From Antedon mediterranea (taxonomy: Eukaryota > Echinodermata > Crinoidea > Comatulida > Antedonidae), in the NCBI RefSeq assembly GCF_964355755.1, contig NC_092671.1, positions 11,793,001-11,857,000 on the forward strand: DNA of 64,000 bases, given 5' to 3'. Under the pieces are notes generated by a model. That model ran no database searches. It worked only from the letters and a program-made list of their open reading frames with translations, and was not told the DNA's origin. Below, in pieces: positions 1-13,293 of the stretch. The position numbers were made by a program, and so were the translations under genes. Position 1 is the stretch's first letter; each line of letters starts with the position of its first letter.

Positions 1-994
1 ATTTTATTCTTACGAGCTATAAAAGATTAAAATTTACTGTAAAGATGAAATTGATGCCACACGTGATTTAAATTTTTAGGCATGATGACGTCAAAAAAAT
101 TAAAATATTTTTAACTCATGCGAAAGATAGTTGATTGACCTAGACAATATCAAAATCGGGGTGAAAATGGAAAACGGATAAGTGGAGATGCGCTCTATTC
201 AATGTGATGAGCTATGACGAAAGATACAAAAATCCTAAATTTTATATTCGCGTGGCCATACGATGACGTCACAAAGTCCGGTTAGCCATATTAATACCTG
301 ATCCGATATCTACAACTCATCTACTTCTAGAAAATGTCATCCAAAAAAATTTGACCGTCTAGTTTAGAAATTACGACTGTTTAAAAAAAGTCATATTTTA
401 AAAGAATTTTTTAACCTTTTCATAAAAAACGCGCGCAAATTGGCCAATTCGACATGCTCGTATGACGTATCTTTAAGTCAAAATTGTTTAAAATTTGGTA
501 AAATTACTAGAAAAGGCTGAAAAAACATAAATCACGCGAAAAAATTACGTTTTCAATTCTACGTGCGCACCGCACACGTAAAAATGTGCGCACGCGTGGG
601 AATTTTTGACATGCTTAAAACGACATGAAACGCGTAGAAAGTTGATTATAAATTAATTTTGCGCATTTTGAAATTTTAAATGCGCGTGCACGCGTAACTT
701 TGTGTATAACACGCAATTTTTTTTCAACAGAAAGTTAGCGCATGATATAAATTAAACTTTTGCAAAGTTTCAAGTTGAAATGTTATTTGGTTGTCGAGCT
801 ATGTTAAATACGACAAAATCGTTAAATCGCGCGTAAGTCACGTTGCGCAATTGTAAACGTCATGAAAAGCTTCGCTTGACGACGTTACGTAAATGTCAAT
901 ATGTTAAGATAGTTACCAAAATGTTATGTTTGCGAGTTTTGGAGAAAAGCGTTACACAAAAATCATACAGAAAGAAAGAAGAAAAATAAAAAGA
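1..994 (+). repeat. Array unit 1 (partial, left end outside window)
   Basis: Starts in the second sub-repeat. Ends in GAAGAAAAATAAAAAGA with no hairpin cassette. Its late 68-codon-type frame is broken by a TAA (CGCGTAAGTCACG), a variant shared with the units at 17490, 19054, 28544 and 34833. Confidence 0.9.
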
Positions 995-2652
995 CTAGAC
1001 ATGTAACTCGTCACTTTGACGAGTTTGGTTATCCGCCGCGCAAGTGGTGCAACATTAACATTAAGGAGATAGGTTGAGGACAAAAGGAAGTGTTCACGTT
1101 GGCATTATGACCTGAACTGAAGAATATGATATGTTGTTATTGCTGAATTTTATTATTTAAATTCATATATAGTATACACAGTATAATCTGTATCCATATC
1201 ACATACAGTGACATACAGTGTAGAATAGGTGAAATTACGGGACCCGCTATTTATTGCAATTTTTAACATGTTGACGGTTTTAAAATGAAACGCGAAGGTA
1301 GAAATTCCGAAAGGAAAATATCTCAGCAACAACGTATTAGCGTGTAGAAGAAATTTGAATACGTGAAATATTGATGCGCGCTCTTTTAAATGTAATGAAT
1401 TATGACGCAAAAGATGAAAATACGACCTTTTTTATTTAACTGGCCATATGATGACGTCACAACATCCGATGGGCAACATTTTTACATAATTTCGTATCTA
1501 CAATCCAATAGCTTCCAGAAAAAGTTTTAATCGTGATTATCACATTTTATTCTTACGAGCTATAACAGATTAAAATTTACTGTAAAGATGAAATTGATGC
1601 CACACGTGATTTAAATTTTTAGGCATGATGACGTCAAAAAAATTAAAATATTTTTAACTCATGCGAAAGATAATTGATTGACCTAGACAATATCAAAATG
1701 GGGGTGAAAATGGAAAACGAATAAGTGAAGATGCGCTCTATTCAATGTGATGAGCTATGACGAAAGATACAAAAATCCTAAATTTTATATTCGCGTGGCC
1801 ATACGATGACGTCACAATGTCCGGTTAGCCATATTAATACCTGATCCGATACCTACAACTCATCTACTTCCAGAATATGTCATCCACAAAAAGTTGACCG
1901 TCTAGTTTAGAAATTACGACTGTTTAAAAAAAGGCATATTTTAAACAAATTTTTTAACCTTTTCGTAAAAAACGCGCGCAAATTGTCCAATTCGACGTGC
2001 TCGTATGACGTATCTTTTAGTCGAAATTGTTTAAAATTTGGTAAAATTACTAGAAAAGGCTGGAAAAACATAAATCACGTGAAAAAAATACGTTTTCAAT
2101 GCTACGTGCGCACCGCACACGTAAAAATGTGCGCACGCGTGGGAATTTTTGACATGCTTAAAACGACATGAAACGCGTAGAAAGTTGATTAGAAATTAAT
2201 TTTGCGCATTTTGAAATTTTAAATGCGCATGCGCGCGTAACTTTGTGTAAAACACGCAATTTTTTTTCAACAGAAAGTTAGCGCATGATATAGATTAAAC
2301 TTTTGCAAAGTTTCACTTTAAAATGTTATTTGGTTTTCGACATATGTTAAATATGAGAAAATCGTTAAATCACGCGTACGTCACGTTGCGCAATTGTAAA
2401 CATCATGAAAAGCTTCGCTTGACGACGTTACATAAATGTCAAAATGTTAACATAGTTAACAAAATGTTATGTTTGCAAGTTTTAGAGAAAAGCGTTACAC
2501 AAAAATCATACAGAAAGAAAGAAGATTAAGAAAAAGATGATGATGATTTCGTACAATCACAAGAGGTTATCCTGCAACTTCGTTGCGGATAACCAATGAT
2601 GATTTCGTACAATCACAAGAGGTTATCCTGCAACTTCGTTGCGGATAACCAA
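995..2652 (+). repeat. Array unit 2, 1658 bp, two 3' cassettes
   Basis: Start class TTTGGTTATCCGC. Ends with two GATTTCGTAC cassettes (about 2537-2652) separated only by AATGATGATT. Confidence 0.9.
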
Positions 2653-4177
2653 CTAGATTTGAACTCGTCACTTTGACGAGTTCGGGTTATCCGCGCAAAG
2701 GCAACATGCACATACTTTAAACTATATGAACTTCGACAAATATTATGCCATCCTATGACATGAATTAAACATGTTTACAGTGCTGAATTGTACCTATTAT
2801 GTAGCATACAGCATGTTATAGAATACACTGTTATATGTTATATACAGTGTAGTATATACGAAATTACGAGACCATCTTTTAAATCCAATTGTTAACACGA
2901 TGATGTCATCAAATTGACATATAAAGATAACTATTTTAGAAGATAATTATCTAAATAATTACATTAATACAAATTTGAAGAATGTTGGGCACGTAAAAGT
3001 GACATGCGCTCTCGTTTAAACGCAATGAACTTTTACGCAAAGGATAAAAATACGACTTTTTTTATTCAACTGGCCATATGATGACGTCACAGGATCTGGT
3101 TGGCAAAATATTTACATGAATTCGTATCTACAATTCAATGACTTCCAGAAAACGTTTAAATCATGAATATCACTTTTTATTCTGACGAGATATAACAGAT
3201 TAAAATTCACTGTAAAGATGAAAATAAGTGACCCACGTTGTTTAGATTTTTAGACATGATGACGTCATAAGAATTAAAATATTTTAACTCCTGCGAAAGA
3301 TAGTTGATTGACGTAGACAATATTAAAATCTCTGGGGAAATGGAATACGTATAAGTGAGATGCGCTCTGTTGAATGTGATGAGCAATAACGAAAGAGACA
3401 AAAATCCTATATTTTATATTTTAGTGGCCATGCGATGACGTCACAATGTCCGCTTAGCCATATCGATGCATGATTTGATATCTAAAACTCATCTACTTCC
3501 AGAATCTGAAATTTTGAAAATGTTAACCACGGAGTTTAGAATCTATGACTTTTTAAAGAAAGGCATAATTTTCACGAATTTTTGAACTTTTTCATCAAAA
3601 ACGTGCGTAAATTGTTCAATTCTACGTGCTCGTATGACGTGATTTTAAGTCGAAATTGATTGAAAATTGGTATATTTACTATAAAAGGCTGAAAAAACAA
3701 AAATCAAGCATAACAAAGATGTTTTTGCGCCACGTGCGTACGCGCGCGTAAAAAAATTGCGCACGCGTGGGAATTTTTGAAATGCTCAAAATGACATGAA
3801 ACGCGTAGAAAGTTGATTAGAAGTTGATTTTTCGCATTTTGAAATTTTAAACGCGCGTGCGCGCGTAACTTTTTGCGCAATCTGCCATTTTTAATCCATA
3901 GAAATTTTGCGCATGATATGACTTAAATTTTCACCAAGTTTCAATACAAAATGACTTTTGGTTTTTAATCTATGATCAATCATTGAAATTCATAAAATCG
4001 CACGTAACTTACGCTGCGCAACTCCGATATCGTCGAAAAGCTTGGCTGCAAATCTACAGCTATAGGTGAATCTTATGACAAAGGTATACAATCTTATGTT
4101 GGCCAGAATTAGAGATACCCTGCGAACAAAATTCGTGGAAAGAAAGAAGAATAAGATAGAAAAAAAAAAAGAAAAAA
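2653..4177 (+). repeat. Array unit 3, 1525 bp, diverged
   Basis: Junction is CTAGATTTG and the start is TTCGGGTTATCCGCGC. The lead region (about 2700-3000) matches no other unit well. The second half resembles the short units (AATCCATAGAAA, AAGCTTGGCTGC). It keeps both sub-repeats and ends in an A-rich run without a hairpin. Confidence 0.85.
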
Positions 4178-5440
4178 CTAGATTTGAACTCGTCACTACG
4201 GACGAGTTAGGTTATCCGCAGCGCAAAAGCCACGTGCACGTCGTACGTTAGAATATTGCGCGCAAAAAAACGATTATGGCATTGAAAAAATGTTAGTGCG
4301 CTCTCTATTTTGCGTCACGTCTAAGTGTATACGGTATAACACTATATACTGTATACGTACTACATACAGTGCGGAATAGGTGAAAATAAGTGACCAAAGT
4401 TATTGACGCATTTGAACATGATGACGTCATCACAATTTTAAAAATGGTGAATCATGGGAAAGATAATTGATTGACCTAGACAATAATAAAAAAATGATGG
4501 AATTGGAAAATGGATAAAGGAGATGCGCTCTATTAAATGTGACGAGCTATGACGAAAGAGAAAAAAATCCTATATTTCATATTCGAGTGGCCAAACGATG
4601 ACGTCACAATGTCCGGTTAGCCATATCGATGCATGATTCGATATCTACAACTCATCAACTTCTAGAATGTGTAATTTAAAAAAAGTTCACCTCGTAGTTT
4701 ACAATCTATGACTGTTTTAAAAAAGACATAATTTGGACGAATTTTTGAACTTTTTCTTCAAAAACGCGCGCAAATTGTTCAATTCTACGTGCTCGTATGA
4801 CGTGATTTTAAGTCGAAATTGATTGAAAATTGGTAAATTTACTAGAAAAGGCTGAAAAAACAAAAATAAAGCAAAAAAAAGAGGTTTTTGCGCTATGTGC
4901 GCACGCGCGCGTAAAAAAAGTGCGCACGCGTGGGAATTTTTGAAACGCTCAAAATGACATGAAACGCGTAGAAAGTTGATTAGAAATTGATTTTTCGCAT
5001 TTTGAAATTTTAAATGCGCGTGCGCACGTAACTTTCTGCGCAACCTGCCATTTTTAATCCATAGAAAGTTTCCGATTAATATGACTTAAATTTTCACCAA
5101 GTTTCAAAACAAAATTACTTTTGGTTTTTAATCTATGATCAATCATTGAAATTCATAAAATCGCGCGTAAGTTACGCTGCGCAACTCGGACTGGACCGAA
5201 AACCTTATTACGACATCTTCAGACAGAGGTCAATCTTCTGATAAAGTTATACAATGTTATGTTAAGAAGATTTTGAGATACACGCGCAACAAAATTCATG
5301 GAAAGAAAGAAGAAAAAAGAAAAAAAAGAAAAAAAAAAAAAAGATCCTGACAATAACAAGAGGTTATCCGCCAAAGTGCGGATAACCAAAAAAAGATCCT
5401 GACAATAACAAGGGGTTATCCGCCAAGTGCGGATAACCAA
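4178..5440 (+). repeat. Array unit 4, short class (1263 bp), two 3' cassettes
   Basis: Has only one of the two ~357-bp sub-repeats (GTGAAAATAAGTGACC followed by one GATGCGCTCTATT block). The junction stem-loop uses the ACTACG loop. Ends with two GATCCTGACAATAACAAG cassettes with stems GGTTATCCGC/GCGGATAACC. Confidence 0.9.
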
Positions 5441-7039
5441 CTAGACATGTAACTCGTCACTTTGACGAGTTTGGTTATCCGCCGCGCAAATGGTGCAACA
5501 TTAACATTAAGGGGATAGGTTGAAGACAAAAGGAAGTGTTCACGTTGGCATTATGACCTGAACTGAAGAATATGATATGTTGTTATTGCTGAATTTTATT
5601 ATTTATATTCATATATAGTATACACAGTATAATCTGTATCCATATCACATACAGTGACATACATAGAATAGGTGAAATTACGGGACCCGCTATTTATTGC
5701 AATTTTTAACATGTTGACGGTTTTAAAATGAAACGCGAAGGTAGCAATTCCGAAAGGAAATTATCTCAGCAACAACGTATTAGCGTGTAGAAGAAATTTG
5801 AATACGTGAAATATTGATGCGCGCTCTTTTAAATGTAATGAATTATGACGCAAAAGATGAAAATACGACCTTTTTCATTTAACTGGCCATATGATGACGT
5901 CACAACATCCAATTGGCAACATTTTTACATAATTTCGTATCTACAATCCAATAGCTTCCAGAAAAAGTTTTAATCGTGATTATCACATTTTATTCTTACG
6001 AGCTATAACAGATTAAAATTTACTGTAAAGATGAAATTACTGCCACACGTGATTTTAATTTTTAGGCATGATGACGTCAAAAAAATTAAAATATTTTTAA
6101 CTCATGCGAAAGATAGTTGATTGACCTAGACAATGTCAAAATCGGGGTGAAAATTGAAAACGGATAAGTGGATATGCGCTCTATTCAATGTGATGAGCTA
6201 TGACAAAAGATACAAAAATCCTAAATTTTATATTCGCGTGGCCATACGATGACGTCACAATGTCCGGTTAGCCATATTAATACCTGATCCGATATCTACA
6301 ACTCATCTACTTCCAGAATATCCCATCCACAAAAAGTTGACCGTCTAGTTTAGAAATTACGACTGTTTAAAAAAAGGCATTTTTTAAACGAATTTTTTAA
6401 CCTTTTCATAAAAAACGCGCGCAAATTGTCCAATTCGACGTGCTCGTATGACGTATCTTTAAGTCGAAATTGTTTAAAATTTGGTAAAATTACTAGAAAA
6501 GGCTGGAAAAACATAAATCACGCGAAAAAAATACGTTTTCAATGCTACGTGCGCACCGCACACGTAAAAATGTGCGCACGTGTGGGAATTTTTGACATGC
6601 TTAAAACGACATGAAACGCGTAGAAAGTTGATTATAAATTAATTTTGCGCATTTTGAAATTTTAAATGCGCGTGCGCGCGTAACTTTGTGTAAAACACGC
6701 TATTTTTTTTCAACAGAAAGTTAGCGCATAATATAAATTAAACTTTTGCAAAGTTTCACTTTAAAATGTTATTTGGTTTTCGACATATGTTAAATACGAG
6801 AAAATCGTTAAATCGCGCGTACGTCACGTTGCGCGATTGTAAACATCATGAAAAGCTTCGCTTGACGACGTTACATAAATGTCTAAATGTTAACATAGTT
6901 AACAAAATGTTATGTTTGCAAGTTTTAGAGAAAAGCGTTACACAAAAATCATACAGAAAGAAAGAAGATTAAGAAAAAGATGATGATGATTTCGTACAAT
7001 CACAAGAGGTTATCCTGCAACTTCGTTGCGGATAACCAA
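5441..7039 (+). repeat. Array unit 5, 1599 bp, one 3' cassette
   Basis: TTTGG start. Its middle shares private variants with the unit at 25208 (CATCCAATTGGC, GAAATTACTGCC, GGATATGCGCTC), although the two are about 20 kb apart. Confidence 0.9.
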
Positions 7040-8705
7040 CTAGACATGTAACTCGTCACTTTGACGAGTTAGTTATCCGCACGACAAACGCCACGTGCAC
7101 GTCATACGTTAGAATATTGCACACAGAAAAAATTATGGCATTATGACCTGATCTGAAGAATATGATATGTTGTTAGTGCTGAATTCTGTCAATTTTGTGT
7201 CATATAGTATATACATGCAAACAGTATAATCTGTATACATGTTACATACAGTGTAGAATAGGTGAAATTACGGGACCCGCCATTTATTCAAATTTGTAAC
7301 ATGGCGACGGTATCAAGATGAAACACTAAGATAGCAATTTCGGAAGCAAATTATCTCAGCAACAACATATTAACGTGTAGAAGAAATTTGAATACGTTTA
7401 ATATTGATGCGCGCTCTTTTAAATATAATGAACTATGATGCAAACGATGAAAATACGACTTTTTTTATTTAACTTGCAATATGATGACGTCACAGCATCT
7501 GATTGGCAAAATGTTCACATGATTTCATATCTACAATCCAAGAGCTTCCAGAAAATGTTTTAATCGTGATTATCACATTTTATTTTGACGGGCTATTACA
7601 GATTAAAATTTACTGTAAAGATGAAATTAATGACCCACGTAATTAAAATTTTTAGGCATGATGACGTCATAAAAATTAAAATATTTTTATCTCATGCGAA
7701 AGATAGTTGATTGACCTAGACAATATTAAAATCTCGGAGAAAAAGAAATACGTATAAGCGTGATGCGCTCCATTGAATGTGATGAGCAATAACGAAAGAC
7801 AAAAAAATTCTATATTTTACATTCGTGTGGCCATATGATGACGTCACAACATCCGTGAGGTAAAAATTCTGCATGAATTCATATCTACAACATATCTGCT
7901 TACATATTAAGTTAAAAAAATTAGGGGTAATCGTTGATCCTGAGAAGCTATAAAACATTCAAAATAGGCATAATTTTGACAACATTTTGTAACTTTTTCA
8001 ACTAAAACGCGTGCAAATGGGCTAAATCAACGTGTTCGTATGACGTAATTTTAATTTGAAATGATGTCAATCTTTTTGAAAATGACTAGGAAAGGCTGGA
8101 AAATCACAATTCAAGAGAAAAAAACATGATTTTCAGGCTCTATGCGCACCGTGCGCGTAATATTTTTCGCGCGCGCGGTAATTTTGTACATGCTTAAAAT
8201 GACATGAAACGCGTAGAAAGTTGATTAGAAATTATTTTTGCGCATTTTGAAATTTTAAATGCGCGTGCGCGCGTAACTTTGTGTAAAACACGCAATTTTT
8301 TTCAAACAGAAAGTTAGCGCATGATATAAATTAAACTTTCACAAAGTGTCAATTAAAAATCACTTTTAGTTTTTAATCTATGATCAATCATAAAAAATCA
8401 TAAAATCGCGCGTAAGTCACGTTGCGCAACTCTGACGTAATTTAAAAATAGGAGGTGCACAACTTCACGTAAATGCCCACATGTTGTCAAAGTTATAAAA
8501 TGTTATGTTTACACATTTTAGAGAAACGCTCTACACAAAAATAGCGAGAAAGAAAGAAGAATAATACAGAAAAAAATATTGATCCCATACAATAACAAGG
8601 AGTTATCCGCCAACTTCGTTGCGGATAACTAATACAGAAAAAAAAAAAAAAAGATGATGAAACAGGACAGTTACAAGGAGTTATCCGCTGAGTGCGGATA
8701 ACTAA
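7040..8705 (+). repeat. Array unit 6, 1666 bp, AGTTATCC class, two 3' cassettes
   Basis: Starts TTAGTTATCCGCACGAC. Both terminal cassettes (GATCCCATAC type near 8580-8632; GATGAAACAGGACAG type near 8656-8702) carry the matching AGTTATCC...GGATAACT stems. The body is diverged from the majority class. Confidence 0.9.
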
Positions 8706-8929
8706 CTAGACATGTAACTCGTCACTTTGACGAGTTTGGTTATCCGCCGCGCAAGTGGTGCAACATTAACATTAAGGGGATAGGTTGAGGACAAAAGGAA
8801 GTGTTCACGTTGGTGTTATGACCTGAACTGAAGAATATGATATGTTGTTATTGCTGAATTTTATTATTTAAATTCATATATAGTATACACAGTATAATCT
8901 GTATCCATATCACATACAGTGTAGAATAG

Positions 8930-9640
8930 GTGAAATTACGGGACCCGCTATTTATTGCAATTTTTAACATGTTGACGGTTTTAAAATGAAACGCGAAGGT
9001 AGCAATTCCGAAAGGAAATTATCTCAGCAACAACGTATTAGCGTGTAGAAGAAATTTGAATACGTGAAATATTGATGCGCGCTCTTTTAAATGTAATGAA
9101 TTATGACGCAAAAGATGAAAATACGACCTTTTTTATTTAACTGGCCATATGATGACGTCACAACATCCGATTGGCAAAATTTTTACATAATTTCGTATCT
9201 ACAATCCAATAGCTTCCAGACAAAGTTTTAATCGTGATTATCACATTTTATTCTTACGAGCTATAACAGATTAAAATTTACTGTAAAGATGAAATTAATG
9301 CCACACGTGATTTAAATTTTTAGGCACGATGACGTCAAAAAAATTAAAATATTTTTAACTCATGCGAAAGATACTTGATTGACCTAGACAATATCAAAAT
9401 CGGGGTGAAAATGGAAAACGGATAAGTGGAGATGCGCTCTATTCAATGTGATGAGCTATGACGAAAGATACAAAAATCCTAAATTTTATATTCGCGTGGC
9501 CATACGATGACGTCATAATGTCCGGTTACCCATATTAATACCTGATCCGATATCTACAACTCATCTACTTCCAGAATATGTCATCCACAAAAATTTGACC
9601 GTCTAGTTTAGAAATTACGACTGTTTAAAAAAAGGCATAT
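8930..9640 (+). repeat. Internal ~357-bp sub-repeat pair, shown in unit 7
   Basis: TGAAATTACGGGACC at 8931 pairs with TGAAATTAATGCC at 9290. GATGCGCGCTC at 9074 pairs with GATGCGCTC at 9431. GATGACGTCA at 9151 pairs with the copy at 9506. The offsets are 355-359 bases, so the front half of a unit is a diverged tandem duplication. The same pair is present in all long units. Confidence 0.75.
9151..9160. promoter_or_regulatory. TGACGTCA (CRE/ATF-like) palindrome, one of three per unit
   Basis: GATGACGTCA occurs here, at 9328 and at 9506 in unit 7, and at equivalent places in nearly every unit. TGACGTCA is the consensus CREB/ATF site in animals. Binding is inferred only from that match. The word persists in diverged units whose flanks differ. 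Confidence 0.4.
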
Positions 9641-10232
9641 TTTAAACGAATTTTTTAACCTTTTCATAAAAAACGCGCGCAAATTGTCCAATTCGACGTG
9701 CTCGTATGACGTATCTTTAAGTCGAAATTGTTTAAAATTTGGTAAAATTACTAGAAAAGGCTGAAAAAACATAAATCACGCGAAAAAAATACGTTTTCAA
9801 TGCTACGTGCGCACCTTACACGTAAAAATGTGCGCACGCGTGGGAATTTTTGACATGCTCAAAACGACATGAAACGCGTAGAAAGTTGATTAGAAATTAA
9901 TTTTGCGCATTTTGAAATTTTAAATGCGCATGCGCGCGTAACTTTGTGTAAAACACGCAATTTTTTTTCAACAGACAGTTAGCGCATGATATAAATTAAA
10001 CTTTTGCAAAGTTTCATTTTAAAATGTTGTTTGGTTTTCGACATATGTTAAATACGAGAAAATCGTTAAATCGCGCGTACGTCGCGTTGCGCAATTGTAA
10101 ACATCATGAAAAGCTTCGCTTGACGACGTTACGTGAATGTCAAAATGTTAACATAGTTAACAAAATGTTATGTTTGCAAGTTTTAGAGAAAAGCGTTACA
10201 CAAAAATCATACAGAAAGAAAGAAGATGAAAA

Positions 10233-11760
10233 CTAGACATGTAACTCGTCACTTTGACGAGTTTGGTTATCCGCCGCGCAAGTGGTGCAACATTAACATT
10301 AAGGGGATAGGTTGAGGACAAAAGGAAGTGTTCACGTTGGCATTATGACCTGAACTGAAGAATATGATCTGTTGTTATTGCTGAATTTTATTATTTAAAT
10401 TCATATATAGTATACACAGTATAATCTGTATCCATATCACATACAGTGTAGAATAGGTGAAATTACGGGACCCGCTATTTATTGCAATTTTTAACATGTT
10501 GATGGTTTTAAAATGAAACGCGAAGTTAGCAATTCCGAAAGCAAATTATCTCAGCAACAACGTATTAGCGTGTAGAAGAAATTTGAATACGTTAAATATT
10601 GATGCGCGCTCTTTTAAATGTAATGAACTATGACGAAAAAGATGAAAATACGACCTTTTTTATTTAACTGGCCATATGATGACGTCACAACATCCGATTG
10701 GCAACATTTTTACATAATTCCATATCTACAATCCAATAGCTTCCAGAAAAAGTTTTAATCGTGATTATCACATTTTATTCTTACGAGCTATAACAGATTA
10801 AAATTTACTGTAAACATGAAATTGATGCCACACGTGATTTAAATTTTTAGGCATGATGACGTCAAAAAAAATAAAATATTTTTAACTCATGCGAAAGATA
10901 GTTGATTGACCTAGACAATATCAAAATCGGGGTGAAAATGGAAAACGGATAAGTGGAGATGCGCTCTATTCAATGTGATGAGCTATGACGAAAGATACAA
11001 AAATACTAAATTTTATATTCGCGTGGCCATACGATGACGTCACAATGTCCGGTTAGCCATATTAATACCTGATCCGATATCTACAACTCATCTACTTCCA
11101 GAATATGTCATCCACAAAAATTTGACCGTCTAGTTTAGAAATTACGACTGTTTAAAAAAAGGCATATTTTAAACGAATTTTTTAACCTTTTCATAAAAAA
11201 CGCGCGCAAATTGTCCAATTCGACGTGCTCGTATGACGTATCTTTAAGTCGAAATTGTTTAAAATTTGGTAAAATTACTAGAAAAGGCTGGAAAAACATA
11301 AATCACGCGAAAAAAATACGTTTTCAATGCTACGTGCGCACCGCACACGTAGAAATGTGCGCACGCGTGGGAATTTTTGACATGCTTAAAACGACATGAA
11401 ACGCGTAGAAAGTTGATTATAAATTAATTTTGCGCATTTTGAAATTTTAAATGTGCGTGCGCGCGTAACTTTGTGTAAAACATGCAATTTTTTTTCAACA
11501 GAAATTTAGCGCATGATATAAATTAAACTTTTGCAAAGTTTCACTTTAAAATGTTGTTTGGTTTTCGACATATGTTAAATACGATAAAATCGTTAAATCG
11601 CGCGTACGTCACGTTGCGCAATTGTAAACATCATGAAAAGCTTCGCTTGACGACGTTACATAAATGTCAAAATGTTAACATAGTTAACAAAATGTTATGT
11701 TTGCGAGTTTTACAGAAAAGCGTTACACAAAAATCATACAGAAAGAAAGAAGAAGAATAA
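10233..11760 (+). repeat. Array unit 8, 1528 bp
   Basis: No cassette. Nearly identical to the unit at 39539 (shared GATCTGTTGTT, TTGATGGTTTT, ACATAATTCCATATC, CGTAGAAATGTGCGC), about 29 kb away. Confidence 0.9.
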
Positions 11761-13293
11761 CTAGACATGTAACTCGTCACTTTGACGAGTTAGTTATCCG
11801 CACGACAAACGCCATGTGCACGTCATACGTTGGAATATTCCACACAGAAAAAGATTATGGCATTATGACCTGAACTGATGAATATGATATGTTGTTAGTG
11901 CTGAATTCTGTCAATTTTTTGTCTTATAGTATATAGTACAAACAGTATAATCTGTATATATATTATATACAGTGTAGAATAGGTGAAATTACGGGACCCG
12001 CCATTTATTTCAATTTTTAACATGGAGACGGTATCAAAATGAAACAGTAACACTAAGGTTGCAATTTCGGAAGGAAATTATCTCGGCAACAACATATTAA
12101 TGTGTAGAAGAAATTTAAATACGTAAAATATTGGTGCACGCTCTTTTAAATGTAATGAATTATGACGCAAAAGATGAAAATACGACTTTTCTTACTTAAC
12201 TGGACATATGATGACGTCACAACATCCGAATGGCAAAATTTTTACATGATTTTGTATCTACAATCCAATAGCTTCCAGAAAACGTTTTAATCGTGATTAT
12301 CACATTTTATTCTTACGAGCTATAACAGATTAAAATTTTCTGTAAAGATGAAATTAATGCCACATGTAATTTAAATTTTTAGGCATGATGACGTCATAAT
12401 AATTAAAATATTTTTAACTCATGCGAAAGATAGTTGATTGACCTAGACAATATCAAAATCGGGGTGAAAATGAAAAATGGATAAGTGGAGATGCGCTCTA
12501 TTAAATGTGATGAGCTATGACGAAAGATACAAAAATCCTCAATTTTATATTCGCGTGGCCATACGATGACGTTAAAATGTCCGGTTAGCCATATTAATAC
12601 ATGATCCGATATCTATAACTCATCTACTTCAAGAATATGTCATCCACAAAAAATTGACCGTCCAGTTTAGAAATTACGACTGTTTAAAAAAAGGCATAAT
12701 TTTGACAAATTTTTGTACTTTTTCATAAAAAACGTGCGCAAATTGTCCAATTCGACGTGCTCGTATGACGTAACTTTAAGTCGAAAGTGTTTAAAAGTTG
12801 GTAAAATTACTATAAAAGGCTGGAAAAACATAAATCACTCGAAAAAAATATGTTTTTAATGCTACGTGCGCACCGCACACGTAAAAATGTGCGCACGCGT
12901 GGGAATTTTTTACATGCTTAAAATGACATGAAACGCGTAGAAAGTTGATTAGAAATTAATTTTGCGCATTTTGAAATTTTAAATGCGCGTGCACGCGTAA
13001 CTTTTTGTAAAACATGCCATTTTTAGTGCACTAACAGTTTGCCCTTCATATGACTTAAATTTTCATAAAGGGTAAACAAAAAATTACTCTTGGTTTTTAA
13101 GCTATGATCAATCATTAAAAATCATAAAATCGCGCGCAAGTCACGTTGCGCAACTCTGACGTCATTCAAAATAGGAGATGCACAACTTCACGTAAATGCC
13201 CACATGTTGTCAAAGTTATAAAATGTTATGTTTACACATTTTAGAGAAACGTGACTCACAAAAAAATGGGAAAGAAATAAGAAGAATACAGAA
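11761..13293 (+). repeat. Array unit 9, 1533 bp, AGTTATCC class without cassette
   Basis: Starts TTAGTTATCCGCACGAC but ends AATACAGAA with no hairpin. The body resembles the other AGTTATCC-class units (7040, 37940, 45932). Confidence 0.9.

Larger units (their letters stand above)
8706..10232 (+). repeat. Array unit 7, 1527 bp, reference-type unit without cassette
   Basis: TTTGG start and no terminal hairpin. Nearly identical to the unit at 47648 (shared GGCACGATGACG, GACAAAGTTTTAATC, GGTTACCCATATT), which does carry a cassette. Confidence 0.9.

Noticed and set aside
1983-2171. Recurrent 62-codon frame (MSNSTCSYDV...) in most units
   Set aside because: It begins at TTG rather than ATG and tracks the satellite sequence. 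There is no sign of splicing or conserved coding bias.
2323-2529. Recurrent ATG open frame of about 68 codons (MLFGFRHML...) in most array units
   Set aside because: A sizeable subfamily (for example 781, 18811, 29861, 36151) has a TAA within the frame, others have shifted ends, and there is no recognisable domain. Its recurrence follows from unit homogeneity.
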